DNA of 32,754 nucleotides, from positions 1 to 32,754 of the forward strand of contig CAYMYX010000016.1 in NCBI GenBank assembly GCA_964394795.1. Reading direction: 5' to 3'. A program made the position numbers and the translations under genes. The notes under the pieces are model-generated. The model saw only the letters and a list, made by a program, of their open reading frames with translations. It searched no databases and was not told the origin of the DNA. Shown here piece after piece: positions 7,361 to 16,767 of this stretch. Each line of letters starts with the position of its first letter. The first letter of the stretch is position 1. The stretch comes from CAYFUF01 sp964394795 (GTDB lineage Bacteria; Bacillota; Clostridia; Tissierellales; Peptoniphilaceae).

Positions 7361-9596
7361 CGCGAAGACCCTTTTGCAGCTCGTAGTAGTGGCGGAGGCG
7401 CTCGTCCAGAGAAGAGTTTCGGTCCTTGACCAAGTTGTTCCTGATCATACTGGACAGCATGTTCTGACTGCCCACCAAAACAACCAGCTTCTTCGCTCGG
7501 GTGATGGCAGTATAGAGGATATTTCTTGTCAGAAGCATGGGCGGCCCAGCTACTAAGGGAATCACGACACAAGGGAACTCAGACCCCTGAGACTTGTGGA
7601 TGGTAATGGCATAGGAGTGTATCAGGTCTTTGAATTCCTCGGACGTATACCTCGCCAACCGGCCTTCAAAGTCCACCTCCAGCCATTCCCCTTCGGGGTC
7701 AATCCGCTCGATCAAACCGAAGTCGCCGTTGTAGACGCCTTCCCCTTCGGCCTCCTCGTCTTCCCCGTGAAGAAGGCTGAACTTCATAGAAGGCCGCTCC
7801 TTCCAGGTCATCTTGTAGTTATTCCGGGTCTGCATCACCGAGTCCCCCTCGCGGAAGATTTGGTCCCGTACTTCGATTTCGGCTCGGTTAGTTTGCTTGG
7901 GGTTCAGGGCTTGTTGGAGGCTCTGGTTGAGGTTTTCCACGCCGCATGGCCCTTTTTTCATAGCAGAAAGAACCTGAATATCTGATTTTGCCCGTAAACC
8001 GTAGTGGGTCGGCAACCGCCGAATCACCAGATCGATGACCACATCAAGGGCGTCGATGGCGTTGGCGGTGGGCAGAAAGAAAAAGTCCTTTTCTGGCTGG
8101 TTGAGGATAGGTTCTTCCCCATGGTTAATCCGGTGGGCGTTGGTGACAATGAGCGACTCAGCGCTTTGCCGATAAATCTTATCCAGCTTTACGGTGGGAA
8201 TAATTTCGGATTGAATCAGGTCCTGAAGCACATTCCCCGGACCCACCGAAGGGAGCTGGTCGATGTCGCCGACAAAGACCAAGCGGGTATTGTCCTGAAC
8301 GGCCTTCATCAGATTACCCATAAGGTAGATGTCGATCATGCTGGCCTCGTCGATGATGATGGCGTCGCACTCTAACGGATCGTCCTCGTTTTTCTCCGGC
8401 TTCAGGCTGTCCCCTTCGCTACCCCCTCGGTAGCCTAAGAGACGGTGGAGAGTAACTGCAGCCCTCTCGGTGAACTCCTCCATCCGTTTAGCGGCGCGAC
8501 CAGTCGGCGCCGCCAACACCGTATTCAACCCATTGTTATCGAACAGATTTAGGATGGCCCTAAGCACCGTCGTCTTCCCCGTTCCCGGTCCACCCGTCAG
8601 CACCATGATCTGGTACTTGGTAGCATAGTCGATGGCTTCCAATTGCTTGTCCGCCAGCATGACCCCCATCATGGAGGCTAAGCCGATGGGGTCCACATCC
8701 AGCACGTCCTGGGTAGGATTGACCATCATTTGGGCCATCTTATTGGCAATCTCATTTTCCGCATCATAAATATAACGGTCATACCAACGGTCCTGATGAT
8801 GGTCGTGCTTCAGCTTTCCTTCAATCTCCAAGTCGAAGAGGAGGCGGTCCAGGTCTTCCGGGGTAGCCCCTAGAAGCTTGGTCAAGCCGGTCTCCACCTC
8901 TTCCCGCTTTAAGTAGCTATAACCTTGGTCCCTCGCCTCCCGCTGAAGAAGGTAGAGGATGGCTGCTTTGAGGCGGAAGGGCGACTTCTCATCAATGCCG
9001 TAGTTTCTTGCAATTTTATCTGCTAGCCGAAAACCAATTCCCTCCACATCGTCAATGAGCTGATAGGGATTCTTTTCGATGGTGGAGATGGTGTGCTCGC
9101 CATAGGTTTGTATAATTTGGGCCGCCGTCTTGGGTCCCAGCTCGAGACCTTGGAGGAAGATGGCAATCTCCCGGTTTTCCTGCTGGTCGGCTAGGGCTTG
9201 GCGGATGGCCCCCGCCTTCTTCTTCCCGATGCCAGGGATTTTCAGGATGGTGGACTCGTTTTCCAGGATCTTTTCGATGACGTCCTCGCCGAATTTGGCC
9301 ACCAGTTTTTTAGCCGTCTTCGGTCCAATATGGGGAATCAAGCCGGAGGACAGGTAGCGCTCGATTTGGTCAGCCGTCTTGGGCGTCGACTTCTTCGCTT
9401 CCTTGACCTGAATCTGCTGGCCGAACTTCTCGTGGAAGACGAAGTCCCCTTCCATCTCCCACAGTTCCCCCTCTTGGATAAATAAAAAAGTGCCAGTGCA
9501 AGTAATATCCCCGTCTTCGGTAGACAGGACGAGCACGGTCCAACCATTCTCTTCATTACGAAATCGAATTGTTGACACGGTTCCCATTACTTGCAT
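7353..9596 (-). CDS. recD2: ATP-dependent DNA helicase RecD2
   Basis: A superfamily 1B 5'-3' helicase of 747 aa, the RecBCD-independent form typical of Bacillota, acting in replication-fork and recombination repair. The N-terminal OB-like domain (1-70) is followed by helix-hairpin-helix repeats (about 85-200: SGLIPHIGPKTAKKLV, IPGIGKKKAGAI, VEGIGFRLADKIA). The motor has Walker A GGPGTGKT at 335-342 and Walker B IIIDEAS at 413-419. The C-terminal motif ends in YTAITRAKK. The ATG at 9596 has AAAGGA upstream. The end overlaps comFC by 8 bp; murA lies 24 bp upstream on the same strand. Identification is secure. Confidence 0.95.
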   Translation of the reverse strand: MQVMGTVSTIRFRNEENGWTVLVLSTEDGDITCTGTFLFIQEGELWEMEGDFVFHEKFGQQIQVKEAKKSTPKTADQIERYLSSGLIPHIGPKTAKKLVAKFGEDVIEKILENESTILKIPGIGKKKAGAIRQALADQQENREIAIFLQGLELGPKTAAQIIQTYGEHTISTIEKNPYQLIDDVEGIGFRLADKIARNYGIDEKSPFRLKAAILYLLQREARDQGYSYLKREEVETGLTKLLGATPEDLDRLLFDLEIEGKLKHDHHQDRWYDRYIYDAENEIANKMAQMMVNPTQDVLDVDPIGLASMMGVMLADKQLEAIDYATKYQIMVLTGGPGTGKTTVLRAILNLFDNNGLNTVLAAPTGRAAKRMEEFTERAAVTLHRLLGYRGGSEGDSLKPEKNEDDPLECDAIIIDEASMIDIYLMGNLMKAVQDNTRLVFVGDIDQLPSVGPGNVLQDLIQSEIIPTVKLDKIYRQSAESLIVTNAHRINHGEEPILNQPEKDFFFLPTANAIDALDVVIDLVIRRLPTHYGLRAKSDIQVLSAMKKGPCGVENLNQSLQQALNPKQTNRAEIEVRDQIFREGDSVMQTRNNYKMTWKERPSMKFSLLHGEDEEAEGEGVYNGDFGLIERIDPEGEWLEVDFEGRLARYTSEEFKDLIHSYAITIHKSQGSEFPCVVIPLVAGPPMLLTRNILYTAITRAKKLVVLVGSQNMLSSMIRNNLVKDRNSSLDERLRHYYELQKGLRDD

Positions 9597-9620
9597 GACA
9601 CTTTCCTTTCAGGTGTGTGC

Positions 9621-10889
9621 TTATTCAGTTATACGCTCGATGTCGGCACCGAGTTTGGTGAGTTTATCTTCCAGGCGATGGTAGCCCCGATCGATGTGGT
9701 AAATATCGTGAACTTCGGTTTCGCCCTTAGCCGCACAGCCCGCTAATACCAAGGCTGCACCGGCTCTAAGGTCGGTCGCCTTAACCTTGGCACCCACGAG
9801 GTCCTTGGTACCACGAACTACCGCCGTCTTACCTTCGGTGATAATCAAAGCGCCCATCTTGGACAGCTCTTCTACGTGCATGAAGCGGTTCTCGAAAACC
9901 GTCTCTTCCACTTGGCTCATCCCTTCACAAATCGTCATGAGGGCCATAAACTGGGCCTGCACATCCGTTGGGAATCCGGGATAAGGTAAGGTCCTGATCT
10001 TCGTCCCCTTCAGTGTCCCCGTTCCCTTGACCTCGATAATGTCCTCATCCTCATTCTTAATCACTTCGCAGCCAACTTCGATCAGCTTGGCGATGATTGG
10101 GCGAATATGGGAGGCAATGACATTCTCAACGCGAACGTCGCCATTGGTCATCGCTGCACCAACCAGGAACGTTGCTGCTTCGATGCGGTCTGGGATAATC
10201 GTGTGGCTGGCACCGGTCAGCTTTTCGACACCTTCAATGATAATGTTGGAGGTACCGGCGCCGCGGACGCGGGCGCCCATCTTCGTGAGGAAGTTGGCCA
10301 AGTCAACGATCTCTGGTTCCTTAGCCGCGTTTTCGATAATGGTTTCCCCTTTGGCCATGGTTGCTGCCATCATGATATTCTGGGTTGCACCAACGGAAGG
10401 GAAATCCAGGTAAACGGACTTGCCAACCAAGCCGCCTTCTGGAGCAACTGCCCCGATTGCCTCGGGGTCTTCATCGATGGATGCCCCAAGGGTTTCGAAT
10501 CCCTTCAAGTGAAGGTCGACAGGTCGCTTGCCAATATTACAACCACCGGGCATTCTTGTATTGGTCTCACCTAAGCGAGTGAGAAGAGGCCCCATGACGA
10601 GAAAAGAAGCTCTCATCTGGTTCATTAAATCCGAGGGCGCTTCCGTACAATTTACACCGGATGGGTCAATATGCAGGGTAGTTTCATCCTCATACTCTAC
10701 CTTACAACCTAGGGATTTCAACACTTCCACCATGACCTCCACGTCTTTAAGCGGGGGTAAATCGGAAAGGATAATCTCTTCTGTACCGAGTAGGCAGGCT
10801 GCTAAAATCGGTAGAGCGGCGTTCTTCGCGCCACTGACTTTTACCGAGCCTTTAAGCGGTCCACTGTTTCGTATTCTAAAATATTCCAT
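9621..10889 (-). CDS. murA: UDP-N-acetylglucosamine 1-carboxyvinyltransferase
   Basis: MurA transfers enolpyruvate from PEP to UDP-GlcNAc, the first committed cytoplasmic step of peptidoglycan synthesis. The length of 422 aa is typical. Lys22-Asn23 in SGAKNAALP bind substrate. The active-site loop PGGCNIGKRPVDLH has the PEP/fosfomycin-reactive cysteine at position 117, so no Asp substitution that would make it intrinsically fosfomycin-tolerant. AAGGAG precedes the ATG. Many Bacillota carry two MurA paralogues; with one window I cannot tell which this is, although proximity to upp and sua5 recalls the murAA region of Bacillus. It is part of the minus-strand run from ftsH to comFC. Confidence 0.95.
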   Translation of the reverse strand: MEYFRIRNSGPLKGSVKVSGAKNAALPILAACLLGTEEIILSDLPPLKDVEVMVEVLKSLGCKVEYEDETTLHIDPSGVNCTEAPSDLMNQMRASFLVMGPLLTRLGETNTRMPGGCNIGKRPVDLHLKGFETLGASIDEDPEAIGAVAPEGGLVGKSVYLDFPSVGATQNIMMAATMAKGETIIENAAKEPEIVDLANFLTKMGARVRGAGTSNIIIEGVEKLTGASHTIIPDRIEAATFLVGAAMTNGDVRVENVIASHIRPIIAKLIEVGCEVIKNEDEDIIEVKGTGTLKGTKIRTLPYPGFPTDVQAQFMALMTICEGMSQVEETVFENRFMHVEELSKMGALIITEGKTAVVRGTKDLVGAKVKATDLRAGAALVLAGCAAKGETEVHDIYHIDRGYHRLEDKLTKLGADIERITE

Positions 10890-10973
10890 GACTTTCTCCT
10901 TTATGAAACATCAGTACAAGAGCAAGTCCATTTCGTCTCTTTCATGATAACTGATGAATGTTCTGCGAAAGTT

Positions 10974-11603
10974 CTATTTTGTTCCAAATAGACGATCGCC
11001 TGCATCACCTAGACCTGGGCGAATGTACATGTGGTCATCTAGGCTTGGATCTAAGGCTGCGATATAGATATCTACATCAGGGTGATTCTCTTGCAATACT
11101 TTGATTCCTTCTGGTGCGCCGATTAGAGCAATAACGCGGATTGACTTACATCCGTGTTCTTTCAACATGCCGATAGCCGCTTCCAAAGTATTACCTGTTG
11201 CAATCATTGGATCCAAGACAAAGATTTCGCGCTCAGAAACATCTTGAGGTAACTTGATGTAGTACTCGATTGCTTTAAAGGTTTCGGGATCACGGTAAAG
11301 GCCGATGTGACCTACTCTAGCAGTAGGAACAATCTCTAAGAAAGCATCCACCATACCTAAGCCCGCTCGTAGGATAGGAACGACAGCGAGTTTCTTTCCG
11401 GATAGGCGGTAGCCCGTTGTCTCCTCTAGGGGAGTCTCGATGGGGTATTCTTCCAATTCTAAGTCGCGGGTTGCCTCGTATGCCTCTAGCATTGCAATCT
11501 CATTCGCCAGTCGGCGGAATTCGTTCGTCCCAGTATCTTTTTGGCGCAGAATAGAAACTTTGTGCTTGATTAGTGGATGATCAACAACGGTTAACTTGCC
11601 CAT
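10974..11603 (-). CDS. upp: Uracil phosphoribosyltransferase
   Basis: A pyrimidine salvage enzyme converting uracil and PRPP to UMP. The 209 aa equal the family norm. RAGLGM at 79-84 and the PRPP loop LDPMIATGNT at 130-138 are intact, and the C-terminal GDAGDRLFGTK is the uracil-recognition end. AGGAGGG precedes the ATG. A 125-bp AT-rich gap separates it from sua5 upstream, so it may have its own promoter; a TGCAT-GAAA-ATGCA hairpin lies there. Identification is secure. Confidence 0.96.
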   Translation of the reverse strand: MGKLTVVDHPLIKHKVSILRQKDTGTNEFRRLANEIAMLEAYEATRDLELEEYPIETPLEETTGYRLSGKKLAVVPILRAGLGMVDAFLEIVPTARVGHIGLYRDPETFKAIEYYIKLPQDVSEREIFVLDPMIATGNTLEAAIGMLKEHGCKSIRVIALIGAPEGIKVLQENHPDVDIYIAALDPSLDDHMYIRPGLGDAGDRLFGTK

Positions 11604-11728
11604 AAATCCCTCCTGTTAGTCCCTTATTATGTAATTTATTTACGATTTGCCGATTTCATTGCATGAAAATGCAGTACAAAATTTTCATCAAATCATTGTA
11701 CCACCAAAAATTATTCGTGACATCAAAT

Positions 11729-12832
11729 TTAGCAAATAATCACCTGATTTGACGCCGATTTTCTCATTCGATTCATAATGGAAACCGCTAAGCCTTGGTC
11801 TTCATTAAAACCCACAGCCAAGATTAGGTCCGCCCCACGGCGGTCCAGTTCCCGTATGTTGCTGAAAAGGTTGTGGCTCATCTTTTCCGGGTCCGTGATC
11901 GAACTTTGTATAATTATATCATCTATCCCTTGGGGTGGCTCATTTTCTTCGAAGATTAAGGCCGCAATTCGCTTGCCCCTGTTCTCTGACCTGTCCACCT
12001 CCGCCTGCATCCGATCATCAACGCGGGCCATATCCCCGACAAAAATCTTCATGTCTGCCCGAGGGGCGTAGTGCCTGTATTTCTGTCCCGGTGACTTAGG
12101 AAGCTGGTTTTCTCCGAGGATAGACTCTTCATAGTCAACATGGCCCCAAAACCCTTCCAAAATTTCCTTGGTATAGAAGCCAGGCCGCAAGATTACGGGA
12201 TAGTCTCCCGTCATGTCCACCACTGTAGATTCAATCCCGATATCGCAAGGACCTCCGTCGATAATCAAAGGAATGCTTCCCGCCAAGTCCTCATACACAT
12301 CCTGAGCATTCGTTGGGCTGGGCCTTCCCGACCGGTTCGCCGATGGGGCCGCTATGGGCTTTCTCAGCTTGCCAATAAGAGCTAAGGCAATCGGGTGCTT
12401 GGGCATCCGGATCGCTACCGTCGGACCTCCCGCCGTGACAACGTCCGGCACCAGCTCACTTCGGTTGAAAATCAAGGTCAATGGACCGGGCCATACCCTC
12501 GCCACCACCTCTTTCTTCGCCTCCAAAAAGTCCGCTGCTTCAGCGCTCACAAGCGACTTCGCCATCTCTACGCTATCCACATGGAGGATGAGGGGGTTAT
12601 CCGCAGGTCTTTGCTTCACGCGGAAGATTTCCAAACAGGCCTCTGGGCTGAGGCCATCCCCACCTAGACCATACACGGTCTCCGTCGGAAAGGAAACTAA
12701 ATTTCCCCGAGCTAGATAGGTCGCTGCTAAGTCGACCACTTCCATATCGTCCAGATTCTCTTGTTCAACATTAAGGGGCAGGACGAGGGTATCATCGCCC
12801 TCCGTCCACTGTGTTTTTTCTACTTTGCCCAT
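11729..12832 (-). CDS. L-threonylcarbamoyladenylate synthase (Sua5/YwlC type)
   Basis: This enzyme makes threonylcarbamoyl-AMP from threonine, bicarbonate and ATP, the first step of the tRNA t6A37 modification. The 367-aa length is that of the long Sua5 form: a YrdC-like catalytic domain (about 30-225) with KQRPADNPL at 74-82 and SANRSGRPSPT, then a linker and a C-terminal Sua5 domain (about 245-360). The ATG lies 6 bp after the pyrophosphatase stop. The ribosome site is weak (GGTTGG), so translation is probably coupled to the upstream gene. Sua5 near upp and murA is conserved in Bacillota. Confidence 0.93.
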   Translation of the reverse strand: MGKVEKTQWTEGDDTLVLPLNVEQENLDDMEVVDLAATYLARGNLVSFPTETVYGLGGDGLSPEACLEIFRVKQRPADNPLILHVDSVEMAKSLVSAEAADFLEAKKEVVARVWPGPLTLIFNRSELVPDVVTAGGPTVAIRMPKHPIALALIGKLRKPIAAPSANRSGRPSPTNAQDVYEDLAGSIPLIIDGGPCDIGIESTVVDMTGDYPVILRPGFYTKEILEGFWGHVDYEESILGENQLPKSPGQKYRHYAPRADMKIFVGDMARVDDRMQAEVDRSENRGKRIAALIFEENEPPQGIDDIIIQSSITDPEKMSHNLFSNIRELDRRGADLILAVGFNEDQGLAVSIMNRMRKSASNQVIIC

Positions 12833-12838
12833 ATTGTC

Positions 12839-14491
12839 TTAACCAACCTGTTGAACCAATTTGCTGATTGCCTGATTGATAATCGGAATGAGTTGCTTCT
12901 TACGAGATAGGACGCCTTGGGCCATGAAGGAGTTGTTCTTCAGGGTCTGACCAAATTCGAGGGCAATCTCTTCCTCTCCCCGGCCGACGACCAGGATTTT
13001 CGACGTCTCCTTAAAGAGGTCGGTAATCGCCAAGACGTAGGTGTCCTCTTCTTGGGAAGCAAGGAGCTCCTTCATTCTAATAATCAAGCGCTCGGTCAAT
13101 TCATCGATCTCATCTAAGTTCATGGTGAAAACTTGAGCAACCTTGATCTTCACGTCAGAAATTGTATAGAACTTCACGTCCTGGTTGAGGAGTTCGGTTG
13201 GTTTCTTGTCGGTCAAGTCGGTGCCCACGCGGAACATCTCCATAGCAAAGCTCTCAGGGTCAATGCCCGCGATTGGCGCAAGTCGCTCAAGAGCGAACTT
13301 GTCCATTGGCGTAGCTGTTGGAGATCTAAACAGAAGCGTATCTGAAATGATAGCGGCACTCATCAGACCCGCTGCTTCCTTGCTGGGGCGGATCCCTTGT
13401 TCGAAGAACATTTGGGAGATGATGGTGGATGTACAACCCACGGGCATATTGCGGAAGTAGATTGGCTGTGTCGTCGTCACGTTGGCCACTCTGTGGTGGT
13501 CGATGATTTCGATAATTTCCGCGTGGTCAATGTCCGGAATGGACTGACTAGCTTCGTTGTGGTCGACCTGAATCAGCTTCTTCTTTTGAACATTGATCAA
13601 GTGGAAGCGACTGATGGACCCGATGACTTCATCATTGCCGTTAAGGACGGGATAGCTACGGAACCTAGTTTGGGCCATCTTCTTTTGAACCTCTTCCAAG
13701 GACTGCTCCTCGTAGAAGCCGACGAGGTTTTCCTTGGTCATGAGGAAAGATATAGGGACGGCTTGAGGAATCATTCGAGCAGCGATAAAGGTAGTCAGAC
13801 TGGACGAAATAACCGTAACGCCCATCTCTTCAGCTAGCTCAATAAGCTCCTCGCTCATCTCGGAGTTATTGGTAAGCACCAAAAGGGAGACGCCCCGCTC
13901 TATCGCATCTTTCTGCGCTTCGTAGCGGTCGCCTACCAAGACGAGGTCGTTCTCTTTAATCAGTTGATTATCCAAATGGTTCATCGCATAGATATTGAAG
14001 GAACCTTCGAAGGGTCTTGGGTTCTTGGGATTGACCACAACCTTGGCGGACAAGACTTCCGTGATGTTATCTAGAGGCGTCTCCGACCGACCGATGATGG
14101 TATCATCCCAAATATTGGCATAGCTTTTGGTGATGTTGGACAGGGATACGATTCCCTCTAGCTTGTCATCTTCATCGACGATGGCTAAGCTGTTCAAGTG
14201 GTTATTTTCAATAATCTGGCTCGCCTTAAACAAAGAGGTTCCCCCGGCAACACCATGAGCCCGGTCAACTTCAATGTCCTTCAACAAAGGCTTAATCGAG
14301 TCCATATAAACCGGTGCTTTGACTTGGAAGTAATCCAGGACGAAGCGCGTCTCCTGATTCAGCTCACCAAGTCGGACAGGAATTGCCTCCATGTCCCCCA
14401 TTCTGTTTTTCAGCTCAGCGTAAGCGAGAGCCGAACATATGGAATCGGTATCGGGCACCCGATGTCCTGTGATATAGACTTTTTCTTTCAT
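12839..14491 (-). CDS. ppaC: Family II manganese-dependent inorganic pyrophosphatase with CBS-DRTGG-CBS insert
   Basis: It hydrolyses pyrophosphate, driving biosynthesis. DHH-phosphoesterase metal ligands are His10, Asp14 and Asp16 in GHRVPDTDS, plus the DHH motif at 331-333. A regulatory insert between them carries CBS1 (about 65-125), DRTGG (about 150-250) and CBS2 (about 250-305). The C-terminal DHHA2 domain completes about 550 aa. CBS domains in such enzymes bind adenine nucleotides (AMP/ADP inhibition, ATP or diadenosine polyphosphate activation), so activity is likely linked to energy charge. I chose the ATG at 14491 (MKEKVYITG): GGGAG stands at normal spacing, whereas the ATG four codons earlier (14503) has GGAGG about 15 nt away. 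Confidence 0.92.
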   Translation of the reverse strand: MKEKVYITGHRVPDTDSICSALAYAELKNRMGDMEAIPVRLGELNQETRFVLDYFQVKAPVYMDSIKPLLKDIEVDRAHGVAGGTSLFKASQIIENNHLNSLAIVDEDDKLEGIVSLSNITKSYANIWDDTIIGRSETPLDNITEVLSAKVVVNPKNPRPFEGSFNIYAMNHLDNQLIKENDLVLVGDRYEAQKDAIERGVSLLVLTNNSEMSEELIELAEEMGVTVISSSLTTFIAARMIPQAVPISFLMTKENLVGFYEEQSLEEVQKKMAQTRFRSYPVLNGNDEVIGSISRFHLINVQKKKLIQVDHNEASQSIPDIDHAEIIEIIDHHRVANVTTTQPIYFRNMPVGCTSTIISQMFFEQGIRPSKEAAGLMSAAIISDTLLFRSPTATPMDKFALERLAPIAGIDPESFAMEMFRVGTDLTDKKPTELLNQDVKFYTISDVKIKVAQVFTMNLDEIDELTERLIIRMKELLASQEEDTYVLAITDLFKETSKILVVGRGEEEIALEFGQTLKNNSFMAQGVLSRKKQLIPIINQAISKLVQQVG

Positions 14492-14551
14492 AAAATCTCC
14501 CATTTCTATCCGTCATTTCCTCCATTATAGAACGTCGCGGACCAATTGAAA

Positions 14552-14587
14552 AGGCTTAAATCATTGCAATATCAATAATTCAAGCCT
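14552..14587 (-). terminator. Intrinsic terminator after ftsH
   Basis: On the minus strand, AGGCTTGAAT (14587-14578) pairs with ATTTAAGCCT (14561-14552) including one G-U. An inner ATTG/CAAT pairing is present and TTTTC follows. It lies just past the ftsH stop (14602). The plus-strand reading also ends in a T-rich tract. Confidence 0.65.
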
Positions 14588-14601
14588 CTTTGTTTTGTCA
14601 T

Positions 14602-16737
14602 TTATTGGCCTTCAGGACCATGTGGGTCACCCTGATTAGGCGGGTTTTCATCTACGGGCCATCCCGTTTCGAAGGGCTCTACGTTCACATCCTTCGCCTG
14701 TTCTTTGGCTTCGTCGACCTTCTCGTGGTCGGATTTCTCGTCGGAAGTCTCGACAGTGGATCCTTCCTCAGCCAACTTTTCTTCGTCCACATCGGTTACG
14801 GGACTGTCGGCGGAGGCGCTAAGCTTCTCGTTAAGACGCTCTTCTAAGGCCTGCTTCTCCTCATCCTCTTGCTTCTTCAATTCGTTGATGGAATCCATCC
14901 CGTAGAACTCTAAGCTCCGGTTAAGGACTTCCATGAACTCTTCGCCGGTGATGGTTTCCTTCTCCAGCAAGTAGGAGGCAATATCATGAAGTTGTTGCAT
15001 GTGCTTCTTGAGGATACCAGTCGCTGTTTGATGGGCGTCGGAGATAATCTCTCTCACCTTGTCATCCACGACTTTCGCCGTACCCGGCGCAGCTTGTAAA
15101 TGGCTGTCTCCACCAAGGTAAGTGTTGGAGTTGGTTTCCAAAGCGACGAAGTTGAACTCGTCTGTCATGCCGAAACGCGTGACCATGGCCCTCGCTAGCT
15201 TGGTGGCTCTCTCGATATCGTTGGAGGCGCCGGTCGTCTTGGTATCGAAAATTAATTCTTCGGCAGTACGCCCACCGGTTAGGGTGACGATCTGCTGGAA
15301 GATGTCGGCGACGGTCATGAGTACCTTCTCGTCCTCTTCGACTTGCATGGTGTAACCTAATGCGCCCGATGTTCTTGGGATAATCGTAATCTTGGTGACC
15401 GGTGCGGAGTGCTTTTGCATTGCCGCAACCAGGGCGTGGCCCACCTCGTGGTAGGCGATCATCTTCTTATCCCGATCGGTGATGACCGAGTTCTTCTTCT
15501 GTTGACCTGCGATGACGACCTCTACTGATTCAACCAAGTCTTCCTCGATGACGCGGTCACGGTTGAAGCGGACAGCTCTGAGGGCTCCCTCGTTGATGAT
15601 GTTAGCAAGGTCGGCGCCGGAGGCGCCGGCGGTCATCTTGGCAATATTTTTCAGTTCCACAGAGGAGTCCATCTTGACGTCCTTCGCGTGAACCTTCAGG
15701 ATTTCTTCACGGCCGATAATGTCAGGAAGTTCAACGCGGACCTGACGGTCGAAACGACCGGGTCTGGTTAAGGCGGGGTCCAGGATTTCCGGACGGTTGG
15801 TCGCCGCTAAGATAACGACACCGGAGTTTCCTTCGAATCCGTCCATCTCACTGAGGAGCTGGTTCAGAGTTTGCTCACGCTCGTCGTTGCCGCCTAAGCC
15901 GTGGCTGTCTCTCTTCTTACCGATAGCGTCAATCTCGTCGATGAAGACGATACAAGGCGCCTTCTTCTTGGCCTCTTTGAAAAGGTCTCTGATCTTGGCA
16001 GCACCGTTACCGACAAAGAGCTCGACGAACTCGGAACCGGATGCAGAGAAGAAAGGAACATCCGCTTCACCGGCTACCGCCTGAGCAAGTAGAGTCTTAC
16101 CGGTTCCCGGAGGACCGACTAAAAGGATACCTTTCGGGCAAACCGCACCAATTTCAGTATACTTGGTCGGCTTATCCAGAAAGTCGACGATCTCGTTCAG
16201 GCTCTCTTTTGCCTCGTCTTGACCGGCAACATCTTGGAAGGTTTTTCTGGAATCATTCTTCACGTACATCTTGGCGTTGGATTTACCGATGTTCATTCCA
16301 CCGCCGCCACCCATGTTCCGCATCATCATCCGAGCAAGGAAGAAGAGGAGACCCATTGGTAACAAGAAGGTAAGTAAAAAGGTTAGGATAGGGTTCGATG
16401 CGGATGGAATCTGCGCCGTAAACTCCACATCGTGTTCACGTAAGAGTTGGGTTAGGGCTTCGGAATCGTTCCATGGCCCCGTTTTGTATTCTTTCTTTGT
16501 ATTGTTTTCGTCCGTTGCCTCAAAGCGGTAATAGTTGGCTTCCGCAACGACTCGGTCTACTCTATCTTCTTCAATCATCGTAGTGAACTCAGAATAGGTC
16601 ACTTCCTCGATATTCGATGAAGCCAATTGGCTACCAAATACTAAGTTAAAGATAAAGAGGGCGACGAGGGCAATCAGGATATAGTAGGTTGGTGTTTTGG
16701 GATTGTTGTTATTGTTCTTCCCAGGTTGATTGGTCAT
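14602..16737 (-). CDS. ftsH: ATP-dependent zinc metalloprotease FtsH
   Basis: A membrane-anchored hexameric AAA+ protease for quality control of membrane and regulatory proteins. The 711 aa contain TM1 (about 18-36), an extracellular domain (40-112) and TM2 (about 115-136). The AAA module has Walker A GPPGTGKT (208-215), pore loop FVGNG (241-245) and Walker B IVFIDEID (263-270). The zinc site is HEVGH (430-434), followed by an acidic, Glu/Asp/Ser-rich C-terminal tail (about 640-711). HEVGH instead of HEAGH and the GKKRD segment mark the variant FtsH class seen in Clostridia-like Bacillota. GAGGAG precedes the ATG, and a 14-bp perfect palindrome lies 17 bp upstream of it. Confidence 0.95.
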   Translation of the reverse strand: MTNQPGKNNNNNPKTPTYYILIALVALFIFNLVFGSQLASSNIEEVTYSEFTTMIEEDRVDRVVAEANYYRFEATDENNTKKEYKTGPWNDSEALTQLLREHDVEFTAQIPSASNPILTFLLTFLLPMGLLFFLARMMMRNMGGGGGMNIGKSNAKMYVKNDSRKTFQDVAGQDEAKESLNEIVDFLDKPTKYTEIGAVCPKGILLVGPPGTGKTLLAQAVAGEADVPFFSASGSEFVELFVGNGAAKIRDLFKEAKKKAPCIVFIDEIDAIGKKRDSHGLGGNDEREQTLNQLLSEMDGFEGNSGVVILAATNRPEILDPALTRPGRFDRQVRVELPDIIGREEILKVHAKDVKMDSSVELKNIAKMTAGASGADLANIINEGALRAVRFNRDRVIEEDLVESVEVVIAGQQKKNSVITDRDKKMIAYHEVGHALVAAMQKHSAPVTKITIIPRTSGALGYTMQVEEDEKVLMTVADIFQQIVTLTGGRTAEELIFDTKTTGASNDIERATKLARAMVTRFGMTDEFNFVALETNSNTYLGGDSHLQAAPGTAKVVDDKVREIISDAHQTATGILKKHMQQLHDIASYLLEKETITGEEFMEVLNRSLEFYGMDSINELKKQEDEEKQALEERLNEKLSASADSPVTDVDEEKLAEEGSTVETSDEKSDHEKVDEAKEQAKDVNVEPFETGWPVDENPPNQGDPHGPEGQ

Positions 16738-16753
16738 TCCTTCTCCTCACAGT

Positions 16754-16767
16754 CTAATAATTATTAG
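16754..16767. promoter_or_regulatory. 14-bp palindrome in the ftsH leader
   Basis: CTAATAATTATTAG is a perfect palindrome between the ftsH ribosome site and its presumed promoter (minus-strand TATGAT just upstream). Its position suits a repressor operator, but no regulator is identified. Confidence 0.3.

Noticed and set aside
10890..10973. Terminator between upp and murA
   Set aside because: Only a 7-bp CATCAGT/ACTGATG repeat with a long loop and no T-run is present; read-through from upp to murA is as likely.
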